Origin: Crossiella equi
Lineage (GTDB): Bacteria > Actinomycetota > Actinomycetes > Mycobacteriales > Pseudonocardiaceae
DNA length: 64,000 nucleotides
Assembly (NCBI RefSeq): GCF_017876755.1
Contig: NZ_JAGIOO010000001.1
Span: 8,231,786 to 8,295,785 of the forward strand
Direction: 5' to 3'
Shown here: positions 41,762 through 49,361 of the stretch, piece by piece
Numbering within the stretch: the first letter of the stretch is position 1
How the letters are laid out: each line of letters starts with the position of its first letter
The notes under the pieces: model-generated
What the model was told of the DNA's origin: nothing
Databases searched by the model: none
The model's input: the letters and a program-made list of their open reading frames with translations, nothing else
Position numbers and translations under genes: made by a program

Positions 41762-42373
41762 GGCCAGCGAGGGCCGCCCGATCACGCCGGAGTCGGTGTA
41801 GGCCGACATCCCCAGCGTCAGCAGGTGCCGCCGCTCGTCGGAGACGTGGTCCGCGCTTTCGTAGCCGGGCCGTACGACCTCGGGGTTGGTGTGCAACAGG
41901 ATCGAGGTCTCGATCTCCCCGGCGTGCATGTCCGAGCGCGAGCTCGTCGCCAGTCCGGCCCGCGCGCGGGCGTCCGCCCAGTCGGGGGAGCCGGGGAACA
42001 GCGCCAGCCCGGTGCCCTCCTGGACCACGTTGGACAGCACGTAGTTGCCGCCGTGTCCGTTGACCAGCACCAGGTTCGGCACGCCGTCGCGGCGCAGCGA
42101 CCCGGCGATGTCACGCACCACCGCGTACAGCGTGGGCGCGGAGATGCTGACCGTGCCGGGCCAGGCGTTGTGCTCGTGGGAGCAGGAGATGGTCAGCGGC
42201 GGCAGCAGCCGCACCGGGTAGGCCCGCGCCAGTGCCCGGGCGATCGCGCAGGCGATGAGCGTGTCGGTGGCCAGCGGCAGGTGCGGCCCGTGCTGTTCGT
42301 GGCTGCCCACCGGCAGCAGCGCGACCGTGGCCCCGGCCGCGCGCACGTCCTCGGTGGTGTCAGTCGGCAACAT
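41681..42373 (-). CDS. Creatininase-family amidohydrolase (ArfB/MftE-like)
   Basis: 230 aa. Metal sites: E25-x-H27 in GSHEQHGPHLPLATDT, the NGHGGN motif and MHAGEIETS. The family includes creatininase, the mycofactocin peptidase MftE and the archaeal formamide hydrolase ArfB, which deformylates FAPy. With no mycofactocin genes here and a FAPy-type cyclohydrolase in the same cluster, an ArfB-like role is the best guess. ATG 42373 overlaps the upstream dehydrogenase end by 14 bp, so they share a minus-strand transcript. Assignment of substrate is inference. Confidence 0.87.
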   Translation of the reverse strand: MLPTDTTEDVRAAGATVALLPVGSHEQHGPHLPLATDTLIACAIARALARAYPVRLLPPLTISCSHEHNAWPGTVSISAPTLYAVVRDIAGSLRRDGVPNLVLVNGHGGNYVLSNVVQEGTGLALFPGSPDWADARARAGLATSSRSDMHAGEIETSILLHTNPEVVRPGYESADHVSDERRHLLTLGMSAYTDSGVIGRPSLASARKGEDVLAGLVEAFGLTLSALRQE

Positions 42374-43331
42374 AGTCGATCCGGTGGCACAGGGCGGGGA
42401 TCTCCCCGCTGGCGATCCTGGGAAAGACCTCGGGCAGCTCGTCGAAGAGGCTGTGCCCGGTGAGCAGCGCGTCGAACCTGTTGTCGGCCAACAACTCCAG
42501 GGTCAGCGCCATCCGTTCGGCGTAGCTGCGGTCCGGGCGGGCGACGGTACCGACCTGGCTGGCGCGCAGCCGCAGCCGCCGCGAGTGGAAGAACTCGCCG
42601 AGCGGTACGCGCACCTGGCGGTCGCCGTACCAGCTGAGCTCGACCACCCGCCCCTCCGGCGCGAGCAGGCCCAGCGAGGTGGCCAGGCCCGCCTCGGAGG
42701 CGCTGGCGTGCACCACGAGATCGCAGTTCCCGGCGGCTTCCCCGGGGCTGGCGAACGGTACGCCCAGGGCCTGCGCGAGCGCGGCGCGGGCGGGGTCGGC
42801 GTCCACCAGCTGGAGCCGCACGCCCGGGAAACGCGCCAGCAGCGCGGCCACCGAGCCGCCGACCATGCCGCCGCCCACCACCGCGATCCGGTCGCCGAGC
42901 AGCGGGGCCGCGTCCCACACCGCGTTCACCGCGGTCTCCACGGTGCCCGCCAGCACCGCCCGCTCCGGCGGCACCCCGTCCGGGACCACGGTCACCGCGC
43001 TGGCCGGGACGACGTAGCGGGTCTGGTGCGGGTACAGGCAGAACACGGTGCGCCCGGCCAGCTCCGCCGGACCCTCCTCAACCACGCCCACGTTGAGGTA
43101 GCCGTACTTCACCGGCCACGGGAACCCGCCCTCCTGGAAGGGCGCCCGCATCCCGTCGTACTGGCTGGCGGGCACGCCGCCGCGCAGCACCAGCGTCTCG
43201 GTACCCCGGCTGATCCCGGTGTGGAGGGTGCGCACGAGCACCTCGTCGCCGCACCGCTCGGGCAGCTCCACATCACGAATCGAAGTTTTCCCGGAATCGA
43301 TGACCCAAAGTGCCCTTGCCCAACGTTTCAC
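42360..43331 (-). CDS. Medium-chain dehydrogenase, BchC-like, no catalytic zinc
   Basis: 323 aa MDR enzyme. The N-terminal HTGISRGTETLVLRG replaces the usual Cys-containing zinc motif, as in BchC-like proteins. The NAD(P) site is VVGGGMVGGSVAALLARFPGV followed by VDADPARAALA. It ends LTGHSLFDELPEVFPRIASGEI. GTG 43331 follows GGAGG; 33 bp separate it from the divergent CDP-alcohol transferase. Its 3' end overlaps the creatininase. It probably oxidises or reduces an alcohol or side chain of the cluster product. Confidence 0.85.
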   Translation of the reverse strand: MKRWARALWVIDSGKTSIRDVELPERCGDEVLVRTLHTGISRGTETLVLRGGVPASQYDGMRAPFQEGGFPWPVKYGYLNVGVVEEGPAELAGRTVFCLYPHQTRYVVPASAVTVVPDGVPPERAVLAGTVETAVNAVWDAAPLLGDRIAVVGGGMVGGSVAALLARFPGVRLQLVDADPARAALAQALGVPFASPGEAAGNCDLVVHASASEAGLATSLGLLAPEGRVVELSWYGDRQVRVPLGEFFHSRRLRLRASQVGTVARPDRSYAERMALTLELLADNRFDALLTGHSLFDELPEVFPRIASGEIPALCHRIDYVAD

Positions 43332-43364
43332 CAGAGGAACCTCCGAGACAGCGGTGAGGGACCG

Positions 43365-44096
43365 ATGATCACACTCCACCACACCACGGCGTCCGCGGTA
43401 CGCGAGCACGCCGCGTGGGCAGCGACTCACATCCTCGTACTGGGCATCCTGAACAGCACGGTCGGCCTCGGCCCGGGTGGCTGGATCGCCGGAATGGCCT
43501 ACACCGTTGCCACGGTGGCACTGGTTGCCGGTGCCCTCGCCCGCTCGGGCGGACGGCTGGGACCCGCGGACCGCGTCACCCTGGGCCGGGGTGTGCTCGT
43601 CGCGGCGGTCACCGCGCTCATCGTCGACCGGCTCGGCCAGGACGTGCCGACCGCGCTGCTGGTGGCCCTGGCCGCGGTCGCGCTCACCGGGGACTTCGTG
43701 GACGGCCAGGTCGCCCGCCGCACCGGCACCGCGACCGCGTTCGGGGCGCGCTTCGACATGGAGGTCGACGCGTTCCTCATCCTGGCGCTGAGCGTGCAGG
43801 TCTCCCTCACCCACGGCCCGTGGGTGCTGGTGATCGGCGGCATCCGCTACGCCTTCGTCGCCGCCTCCTGGTGGCTGACCTGGCTGCGCGCACCGCTGCC
43901 GCACAGCATGGCCCGCAAGGTCGTCGCGGCCGTGCAGGGCGTGGTGCTGACCATCGCGGCCGCCGGGATCGTGCCCCTGTCCGGGCTGCTCGTGGAGCTG
44001 GCCCTGCTCTCCCTGTTGTGGTCATTCGGCCGCGACACCGCCTGGCTGTGGCGGCGTGCGGTCGCAACCCTGGAAGGATCCACCAGCCATGTCTGA
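43365..44096 (+). CDS. CDP-alcohol phosphatidyltransferase
   Basis: 243 aa with about six membrane helices. The family signature D-G-x2-A-R-x8-G-x3-D-x3-D is complete in DFVDGQVARRTGTATAFGARFDMEVD. Such enzymes join a CDP-activated alcohol (usually CDP-diacylglycerol) to a hydroxyl acceptor at the inner membrane. The acceptor here is unknown. ATG 43365. The stop overlaps the next start by 8 bp. Within this cluster it suggests a phospholipid-like or phosphodiester-linked final product. Confidence 0.9.
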   Translation: MITLHHTTASAVREHAAWAATHILVLGILNSTVGLGPGGWIAGMAYTVATVALVAGALARSGGRLGPADRVTLGRGVLVAAVTALIVDRLGQDVPTALLVALAAVALTGDFVDGQVARRTGTATAFGARFDMEVDAFLILALSVQVSLTHGPWVLVIGGIRYAFVAASWWLTWLRAPLPHSMARKVVAAVQGVVLTIAAAGIVPLSGLLVELALLSLLWSFGRDTAWLWRRAVATLEGSTSHV

Positions 44097-44538
44097 CGCC
44101 GCCACCACCGCCCGCACCGGGGGGATCGCCCGCACCATCGGGCTCACCCTGCTCTGGCTCGTGCAGATCGCGCTCGGCGCGTACCTCGCCTACTCCGGCT
44201 ATCTCCTGTTCGGCCCCAACTTCGTGGGCAAGTTCGACAAGATCGGCTTCGGCCAGTGGCTGCGCTACGTCACCGGTGTGCTGGAGATGGCGGGCGGGGT
44301 CGGCCTGCTCGTCCCGCGCGTGTGCGGGTTCGCCGCGCTGCTGGTGACCGCCGTGATGGGCGGGGCCGCGTTCACCGAGCTGGTGCTGCTGGGCGACAAC
44401 GGCGGCGCGGTGCTGCCCGCGCAGCTGGCCGGGGTGGCGCTGCTGGTGGCGCTGCTGCGCGGGCGGGAGACGGTGGCGACGGTCAGCCGTCTCGTTTCGG
44501 GAAGTAGCGCAGCACGGCCACGTCCCCGAGCTTCGTGA
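44089..44538 (+). CDS. DoxX-like membrane protein
   Basis: 149 aa with four membrane helices. TIGLTLLWLVQIALGAYLAYSG, then F-D-x-I-G-F-G-Q-W-L-R-Y-V-T-G-V-L-E-M-A-G-G-V as a DoxX signature, and two more hydrophobic spans. Family members often accompany membrane redox enzymes; no direct activity is known. ATG 44089 overlaps the CDP-alcohol transferase stop. The last 56 bp overlap the convergent RibD-C gene, after the last helix. Confidence 0.85.
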   Translation: MSDAATTARTGGIARTIGLTLLWLVQIALGAYLAYSGYLLFGPNFVGKFDKIGFGQWLRYVTGVLEMAGGVGLLVPRVCGFAALLVTAVMGGAAFTELVLLGDNGGAVLPAQLAGVALLVALLRGRETVATVSRLVSGSSAARPRPRAS

Positions 44539-45160
44539 CCTCCTCCAGGTGGAACCGGCGGGCCGGGCCGCCCGGGAACTCCGCCGGGTGCAGGAACCGG
44601 GGTGCGAGCGCCTGGCCGATGAACATGGGCGCCACGGCCAGGCGGATCTCGTCGGCCAGGCCCTGGGCGAGGAAGGCGGTGTGCACCTGACCGCCGCCTT
44701 CCACCATGAGCCTGCGCACGCCCCGCGCACCGAGGTCGTCCAGCACGGCCCCGAAGCTCAGCTCGGGGCCAAGCGGCACGACTTCGGCCAGCCCGCCCAC
44801 CGCCGCGGTCGCGGGCTGGAAGCCGGAGTCGGTGGTGTAGACGAGCTTCCGGTCGCCGCAGTGCCAGAACTTCGACTCCGGTGCCAGGTCGCCGGAGCTG
44901 GTCACGGTGACCTTCAGCGGGTACTCGGGCTGACCGGCCGCGACCCGCGCCGCCCGGCGGTGCTCGCGGTTGACCAACAGGCGGGGGTTGTCGCGGCGTA
45001 CCGTGGCGGCCCCGACCAGGATGGCGTCGGACTCGGCACGCACCTGGTCGACCTGGTCGAAGTCCTCGGTGTTGGACAGCGGGAACCGTTGTGCGCTCAC
45101 GTCATCGAGGAAGCCGTCCACACTGACGGCAACGCTCAACAGCACATGCGGACGCGTCAT
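44483..45160 (-). CDS. RibD C-terminal-type reductase (ArfC/HTP reductase-like)
   Basis: 225 aa dihydrofolate-reductase-fold protein. It has HVLLSVAVSVDGFLDDVS, DAILVGAATVRRDNPRLLV, the NADPH turn LMVEGGGQVHTAFLAQGLADEIRLAVAP and a closing L-E-E-V-T-K-L-G-D-V-A-V-L-R-Y. No deaminase domain is attached, as in archaeal/fungal reductases that act before the deaminase. It would reduce a ribosylamino-pyrimidine to the ribitylamino form. ATG 45160 starts right at the first strand; longer forms would cover the sulfatase promoter. With the GCH II variant and creatininase it completes an ArfA-B-C-like set. Confidence 0.88.
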   Translation of the reverse strand: MTRPHVLLSVAVSVDGFLDDVSAQRFPLSNTEDFDQVDQVRAESDAILVGAATVRRDNPRLLVNREHRRAARVAAGQPEYPLKVTVTSSGDLAPESKFWHCGDRKLVYTTDSGFQPATAAVGGLAEVVPLGPELSFGAVLDDLGARGVRRLMVEGGGQVHTAFLAQGLADEIRLAVAPMFIGQALAPRFLHPAEFPGGPARRFHLEEVTKLGDVAVLRYFPKRDG

Positions 45161-45201
45161 TGCCGTGACGTTACCCGCGCACTGGGGAAAGGACGACGTC
45201 C

Positions 45202-46806
45202 ATGCCGGGGGAACCGAGCCAGCTCCGCCGTGCCCTGGGGTGGGCCGGGACCGCGCTGGCGGCGCTGCTGGTGCTGTTCGCACTGCTGTCCCCGCACGAC
45301 GCGGACGAGTTCACCGCCTCGGCCTTCGCCCGACTGCCGGTGGAGGGCCTGCTGGGCGTGCTCGTGCTGCTGGTGCTGCCGGGCCGCTGGCGCCGGATCA
45401 CCGGGCTGGCCGCGGGTGCGCTGCTCGGCCTGGTGACCGTGGTGAAGCTGCTGGACCTGGGCTTCGACGCGGTGCTGTTCCGGCCGTTCGACCTGGTGCT
45501 GGACTGGCCGCTGCTGGGTCCGGCGGTGGACTTCGTGCGGACCACGATGGGCCGCCCGGTGGCGATCCTGGTGCAGGCCTTGGCTATCGCGCTCGTGGCG
45601 GGCCTGGTGGCGCTGTGCGCCCTGGCGGTCCGGCACCTGGCGGTCCTGCTGGCCCGCCGCCGCGCGGCGGTCATCCGGGTGGTCGCCGCGCTGGCCGTGC
45701 TGTGGCTGCTGGGCGCGGTCCCGGCCTCGACCGGCGGGGTGACCGCCTTCCTCGCCCAGCACGCGGTCCAGGTGCGGAAAGGCTTGGCGGACAGGGAGGA
45801 GTTCGCCCGCCAGACCGCGGTGGACCCCTTCCGCGCCACGCCGGGCGGTGAGCTGCTGGGCGCGTTGCGGGGCAAGGACGTGCTGGTGGTCTTCGTGGAG
45901 AGCTACGGCCGCGACGCCCTGGACAACCCGGCCCTGGCCCCGGCCATCACCCCGTTGCTGGACAACGGTTCCCGCGAGCTGGCCGAGCTGGGCTACCGCT
46001 CCCGCAGCGGTTTCCTGACCTCCCCGACGGCGGGCGGCGGCAGCTGGCTGGCCCAGGCGACCCTGTTGTCGGGCCTGTGGATCGACAACCAGCAGCGCTA
46101 CCAGACCCTGGTCGCCAGCGACCGCCGCACCCTCACCTCGGCCTTCCACGACGCGGGCTGGCGTTCGATCGGCGTGGTCCCGGGCATCACCCGGGCCTGG
46201 CCGGAGGGGGAGTTCTTCGGCTACGACCGCATCTACGCGGCGGCCGACCTGGGCTACCGGGGCCCGCGCTTCGGGTTCGCCACCGCCCCGGACCAGTTCA
46301 CCCTGTCGACCTTCCAACGCGCCGAACGCACCCCGGGCGACCGGACCCCGGTGATGGCGGCGATCCCGCTGGTGACCAGCCACGTGCCGTGGACCCCGAC
46401 CCCGGCCCTGCTGCCGTGGGACGGCCTCGGCGACGGCTCGGTCTATGACTCGATGCCCTCCGGCGGCGGCCCCCCGGCGGGCCTGCTCGGCCGTTCCCAG
46501 GAGCAGGTCCGCGCGGACTACCGCACCTCGCTGTCCTACACGCTGTCCACGCTGGTGTCCTACGTGCGCACCCACGGCGACGACGACCTGGTCCTGCTGT
46601 TCCTGGGTGACCACCAGCCCAACCAGGCCGTCACCGGCACCGGCGCCTCGCGGGACGTGCCGGTCACGGTGGTGTCGAAGGTGCCGGTGGTCGAAGCGCG
46701 CAGCGCGGAGTGGGGCTGGACGGAGGGCCTGCGGCCGGGCGCGGGGGCCCCGGTGTGGCCCATGCACACCTTCCGGGACCGCTTCCTGGCCGCGTTCGGC
46801 CGGTGA
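45202..46806 (+). CDS. LTA-synthase-like membrane sulfatase/phosphoglycerol transferase
   Basis: 534 aa. Four to five N-terminal membrane helices (to about residue 170) precede an extracytoplasmic sulfatase-fold domain starting KDVLVVFVESYGRD. The nucleophile region SPTAGGGSWLAQATLLSGLW carries a Thr, as in phosphotransferases of the LtaS/OpgB type rather than Cys sulfatases. Metal sites continue in VTSHVPWTP and LLFLGDHQPN. It may transfer or remove a phospho-alcohol group outside the membrane. ATG 45202 is 41 bp from the divergent RibD-C start. Last gene of the putative cluster. Confidence 0.85.
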   Translation: MPGEPSQLRRALGWAGTALAALLVLFALLSPHDADEFTASAFARLPVEGLLGVLVLLVLPGRWRRITGLAAGALLGLVTVVKLLDLGFDAVLFRPFDLVLDWPLLGPAVDFVRTTMGRPVAILVQALAIALVAGLVALCALAVRHLAVLLARRRAAVIRVVAALAVLWLLGAVPASTGGVTAFLAQHAVQVRKGLADREEFARQTAVDPFRATPGGELLGALRGKDVLVVFVESYGRDALDNPALAPAITPLLDNGSRELAELGYRSRSGFLTSPTAGGGSWLAQATLLSGLWIDNQQRYQTLVASDRRTLTSAFHDAGWRSIGVVPGITRAWPEGEFFGYDRIYAAADLGYRGPRFGFATAPDQFTLSTFQRAERTPGDRTPVMAAIPLVTSHVPWTPTPALLPWDGLGDGSVYDSMPSGGGPPAGLLGRSQEQVRADYRTSLSYTLSTLVSYVRTHGDDDLVLLFLGDHQPNQAVTGTGASRDVPVTVVSKVPVVEARSAEWGWTEGLRPGAGAPVWPMHTFRDRFLAAFGR

Positions 46807-46808
46807 GG

Positions 46809-47393
46809 TCAGTGCGTCTCGTACCCGGCCATGCACCTGGCCAGCTCGTCCCGGTCCCGGGAGGGCGGCAGGTGGCTGTCGGCGGGCGCGGTGCCGGAGC
46901 GGAGCACCTCGGCCACGAAGGCGGCCACCCGGGCCGGCGCGGGGGCCAGCTCCGCACCGAGGCGGGCGAGCACCCGGGGCAGCTCGTGCGGCTGGGTCTC
47001 CACCGACAGCGCCCAGCCCTGGCGCTCGCTCCAGGTCAGCATGAGGTCGTGCCCCGGGTGGACCACGCAGCGCGAGGTGAGCGCCAGGTAGGCGGTGGCG
47101 GTGTCGGTGACCTCGGAGGACGTGCCCTCCGAGGCGGTGCCGGTGAGCCGGGCGACCGCCCGCACGTAGGCGGGCAGCACCTCGGCCAGGGTGCGCGTGC
47201 GGGGCTGTTGGCCGGGGGCTTCCAGCCCGAGCATCGCCAGCAGTTCTCGCTGGTCAGCTGGGTCGGACACGCTTCGGGTCACGGTGTCGGCGGCCCTGCG
47301 GCGCAGATCCGATTCCACCCGGCCCACCTCCGCGCGTATCCGGGCGAACTGTCCCGACTCGTGCTTGGTGCCGCTCTGGGTGGCTGAGGTCAT
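46809..47393 (-). CDS. DUF6292 family protein
   Basis: 194 aa. The conserved part (about 85-190) reads LPAYVRAVARLTG, E-V-T-D-T-A-T-A-Y-L-A-L, HDLMLTWSERQGWALSVETQP and VLARLGAELAPAPARVAAFVAEVL, the DUF6292 pattern of Pseudonocardiales. The N-terminal 80 residues are polar with a helical segment containing RARIRAEVGRVESDLRRRA-like charge. Function unknown. ATG 47393 follows GGAGA. It ends 3 bp after the convergent sulfatase stop. Confidence 0.78.
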   Translation of the reverse strand: MTSATQSGTKHESGQFARIRAEVGRVESDLRRRAADTVTRSVSDPADQRELLAMLGLEAPGQQPRTRTLAEVLPAYVRAVARLTGTASEGTSSEVTDTATAYLALTSRCVVHPGHDLMLTWSERQGWALSVETQPHELPRVLARLGAELAPAPARVAAFVAEVLRSGTAPADSHLPPSRDRDELARCMAGYETH

Positions 47394-47522
47394 GCTGTCT
47401 CCGAGCACTCGGATCGCCGAAGACCACGTCGGCTGACTGCCGGCGCGCGAGGATTCGGCCCCTTGACCGTACCCGTCCGGACCTGCTGAGACCAGTGTCC
47501 GGGCGGAAACGAGACCGGGCAT

Positions 47523-47552
47523 CCACAGTGGACACCTATGTCCACTGTGGAC
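47523..47552. terminator. Double palindrome TCCACAGTGGACA/TGTCCACTGTGGA after the helicase
   Basis: Two copies of the TCCACWGTGGA palindrome (47523-47533 and 47542-47552) form a perfect 13-bp inverted repeat with a CCTA loop. It begins 5 bp after the helicase stop (minus strand), so it can act as its terminator, but it is also made from the dispersed palindrome of this genome. It lies about 130 bp upstream of the DUF6292 start. Confidence 0.7.
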
Positions 47553-47557
47553 TCAAC

Positions 47558-49159
47558 TCAGCGGCCCCGGCGGCTGCCCGCCCGGCTCCGGGCCGAAAAC
47601 GCGGCCGCACTGGTGGTGGGCGCTGCGGTCGCCGGGGCCGCGGCGTCGTCCCGGCCGGCCTTCGCCGCGGTCCGGGCACCTCGCTGCCCGGCGGGCTTGT
47701 CGCTCCGCTGGCCCGTCGCGCGGCCACCGGCCTTGTCGGCCCGCTGGCCGCTGGCACGTCCGCCCGGCTTGCCGGACCGCTGGCCGGTGGCTCGCCCGCC
47801 TGCCTTGTCGGTCCGCTGGCCTGCGGCCTTCTCCGTTCGCTGGCCGGTGGCGCGTCCGCCTGCCTTGTCGGCCCGTTGGCCACCGGCCTTGTCGGTCCGC
47901 TGGCCGCCGCCCCGCGCGCCAGCCCTGCCCCGGCCGCCCGAGCGCGGCGCCCCGGGGGCGGTGGGCGCGACGAAGGCCCGTTCCCCCGGCGCCAGCTCAC
48001 CCAGCAGCGGGTGCTCCGGCGTGGCCTTCGTGGTGCGCGGCTTGATGCCCGCCTTCGCGGCCAGGTCCCGCACGTCGGGCGCCTGCTCGGCGGTCATCAG
48101 CGTGACCACGGTGCCCTCCGCGCCCGCCCGCGCGGTGCGGCCGGAGCGGTGCAGGTAGGCCTTGTGCTCCACCGGCGGGTCGGCGTGCACCACCAGGGAC
48201 ACGTCGTCGACGTGGATGCCCCGGGCCGCGATGTCGGTGGCCACCAGCGTGCGCACCTCGCCCCGGGCGAAGGCCGCCAGGTTGCGGGTGCGCGCGGACT
48301 GGCCGAGGTTGCCGTGCAGCTCCACGGCGGGCACCCCGGAGTCGACGAGCTGGCGGGTCAGGCGGGTGGCACCGCGCTTGGTGCGGGTGAACACCACCGT
48401 GCGGCCCGGCGCGGCGGTCAGGTCGACCAGCACCGGCAGCCGGTGCTCCGCGCGAACCTGGAGCAGGTGGTGCGTCATCTTGGCCACCGGCGACTTCGCC
48501 GAGTCGACGCTGTGGGTGACCGGGTTGGTCAGGAACCGGCGCACCAGCACGTCCACGCCGCTGTCCAGCGTCGCGGAGAACAGCAGGCGCTGCCCGGTGG
48601 CCGGGGTGGCCTCCAGCAGGCGCCGCACCACGGGCAGGAAGCCCAGGTCGGCCATGTGGTCGGCCTCGTCCAGCACGGTGATCTCCACCGCGTCCAGGCT
48701 GGCGTCCCCGGCGCCCATGTGGTCGGCCAGACGGCCTGGGCACGCGATGAGCACGTCGAGCCCGGCGCGCAGGGCGTTGCGCTGCGGACCGGCGGCGACC
48801 CCGCCGAACACGGTGTGCGAGCGCAGCCGCAGGGCCTTGGCCAGCGGAGCCAGCGCCTGCCCGATCTGCCCGGCCAGCTCGCGGGTGGGCGCGAGGATGA
48901 GCGCCTTCGGCCTGCCCGGCCGACGGGGGGTGCCGCTGGCGGCGAGCCGGGCCAGCACCGGCAGCAGGAACGCGTAGGTCTTGCCGGACCCCGTGCGGCC
49001 CCGGCCGAGCACGTCCCGCCCGGCCAGCGAGTCGGGCAGCGTGGCGGCCTGGATGGGGAACGGCGAGTCGACCCCGGCCGCGGCCAGCGCGGTGACCAGC
49101 GCGGCGGGCAGCCCGAGTTCGGCGAAGGAAGGCGTGTGGTGTGGGCGGCGAGCCGCCAT
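47558..49159 (-). CDS. DEAD-box RNA helicase with repetitive basic tail
   Basis: 533 aa. Complete DEAD-box core in the first ~390 residues: Q-motif region FAELGLPAALVTAL-FPIQ, GRTGSGKT (Walker A), PTRELAGQ, LDEADHMADLGF, FSATL and HRSGRTARAG. It would unwind RNA for ribosome assembly or cold adaptation, like RhlE/CsdA. The C-terminal ~120 residues are a Gly/Arg/Lys tail with eight G-Q-R-x2-K modules, probably for RNA contact. ATG 49159 is used; an upstream start at 49213 is possible. Confidence 0.94.
   Translation of the reverse strand: MAARRPHHTPSFAELGLPAALVTALAAAGVDSPFPIQAATLPDSLAGRDVLGRGRTGSGKTYAFLLPVLARLAASGTPRRPGRPKALILAPTRELAGQIGQALAPLAKALRLRSHTVFGGVAAGPQRNALRAGLDVLIACPGRLADHMGAGDASLDAVEITVLDEADHMADLGFLPVVRRLLEATPATGQRLLFSATLDSGVDVLVRRFLTNPVTHSVDSAKSPVAKMTHHLLQVRAEHRLPVLVDLTAAPGRTVVFTRTKRGATRLTRQLVDSGVPAVELHGNLGQSARTRNLAAFARGEVRTLVATDIAARGIHVDDVSLVVHADPPVEHKAYLHRSGRTARAGAEGTVVTLMTAEQAPDVRDLAAKAGIKPRTTKATPEHPLLGELAPGERAFVAPTAPGAPRSGGRGRAGARGGGQRTDKAGGQRADKAGGRATGQRTEKAAGQRTDKAGGRATGQRSGKPGGRASGQRADKAGGRATGQRSDKPAGQRGARTAAKAGRDDAAAPATAAPTTSAAAFSARSRAGSRRGR
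47675..47930 (-). repeat. Imperfect repeats coding the helicase tail
   Basis: On the coding strand, repeats of 24-36 bp encode G-Q-R-[TAS]-[DEG]-K-[AP] followed in several units by GG-R-A-[TS]. Eight copies of the GQR core can be counted. The repeat number is likely to vary between strains. Confidence 0.75.
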
Positions 49160-49361
49160 GAAGTCTCCGAGGGTTGAGGGGTCTGCCCACCCGGCGCGGC
49201 GTGTCCGCGGCACGTGGCGGGCGACCAGGGGAGAGGAGGCCCGGAACGGGCCATCGGCACCAGCTTACCTGGAGGACCGTCCACTTCTCGACAGTCCACC
49301 TATTGGAGGTTGTTCAACTCTGCGTGATCCCGTTCGATGATGTCGGATCTTGGAGGTTTTG

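Noticed and set aside
41681-42373. Mycofactocin locus suggested by the creatininase
   Set aside because: No mftA, mftB, mftC or mftD; the surrounding genes fit a FAPy/pterin pathway better.
45157-46836. 559-codon open frame on the minus strand
   Set aside because: Shadow of the LTA-synthase-like gene; Gln/His/Arg-rich and without domain.
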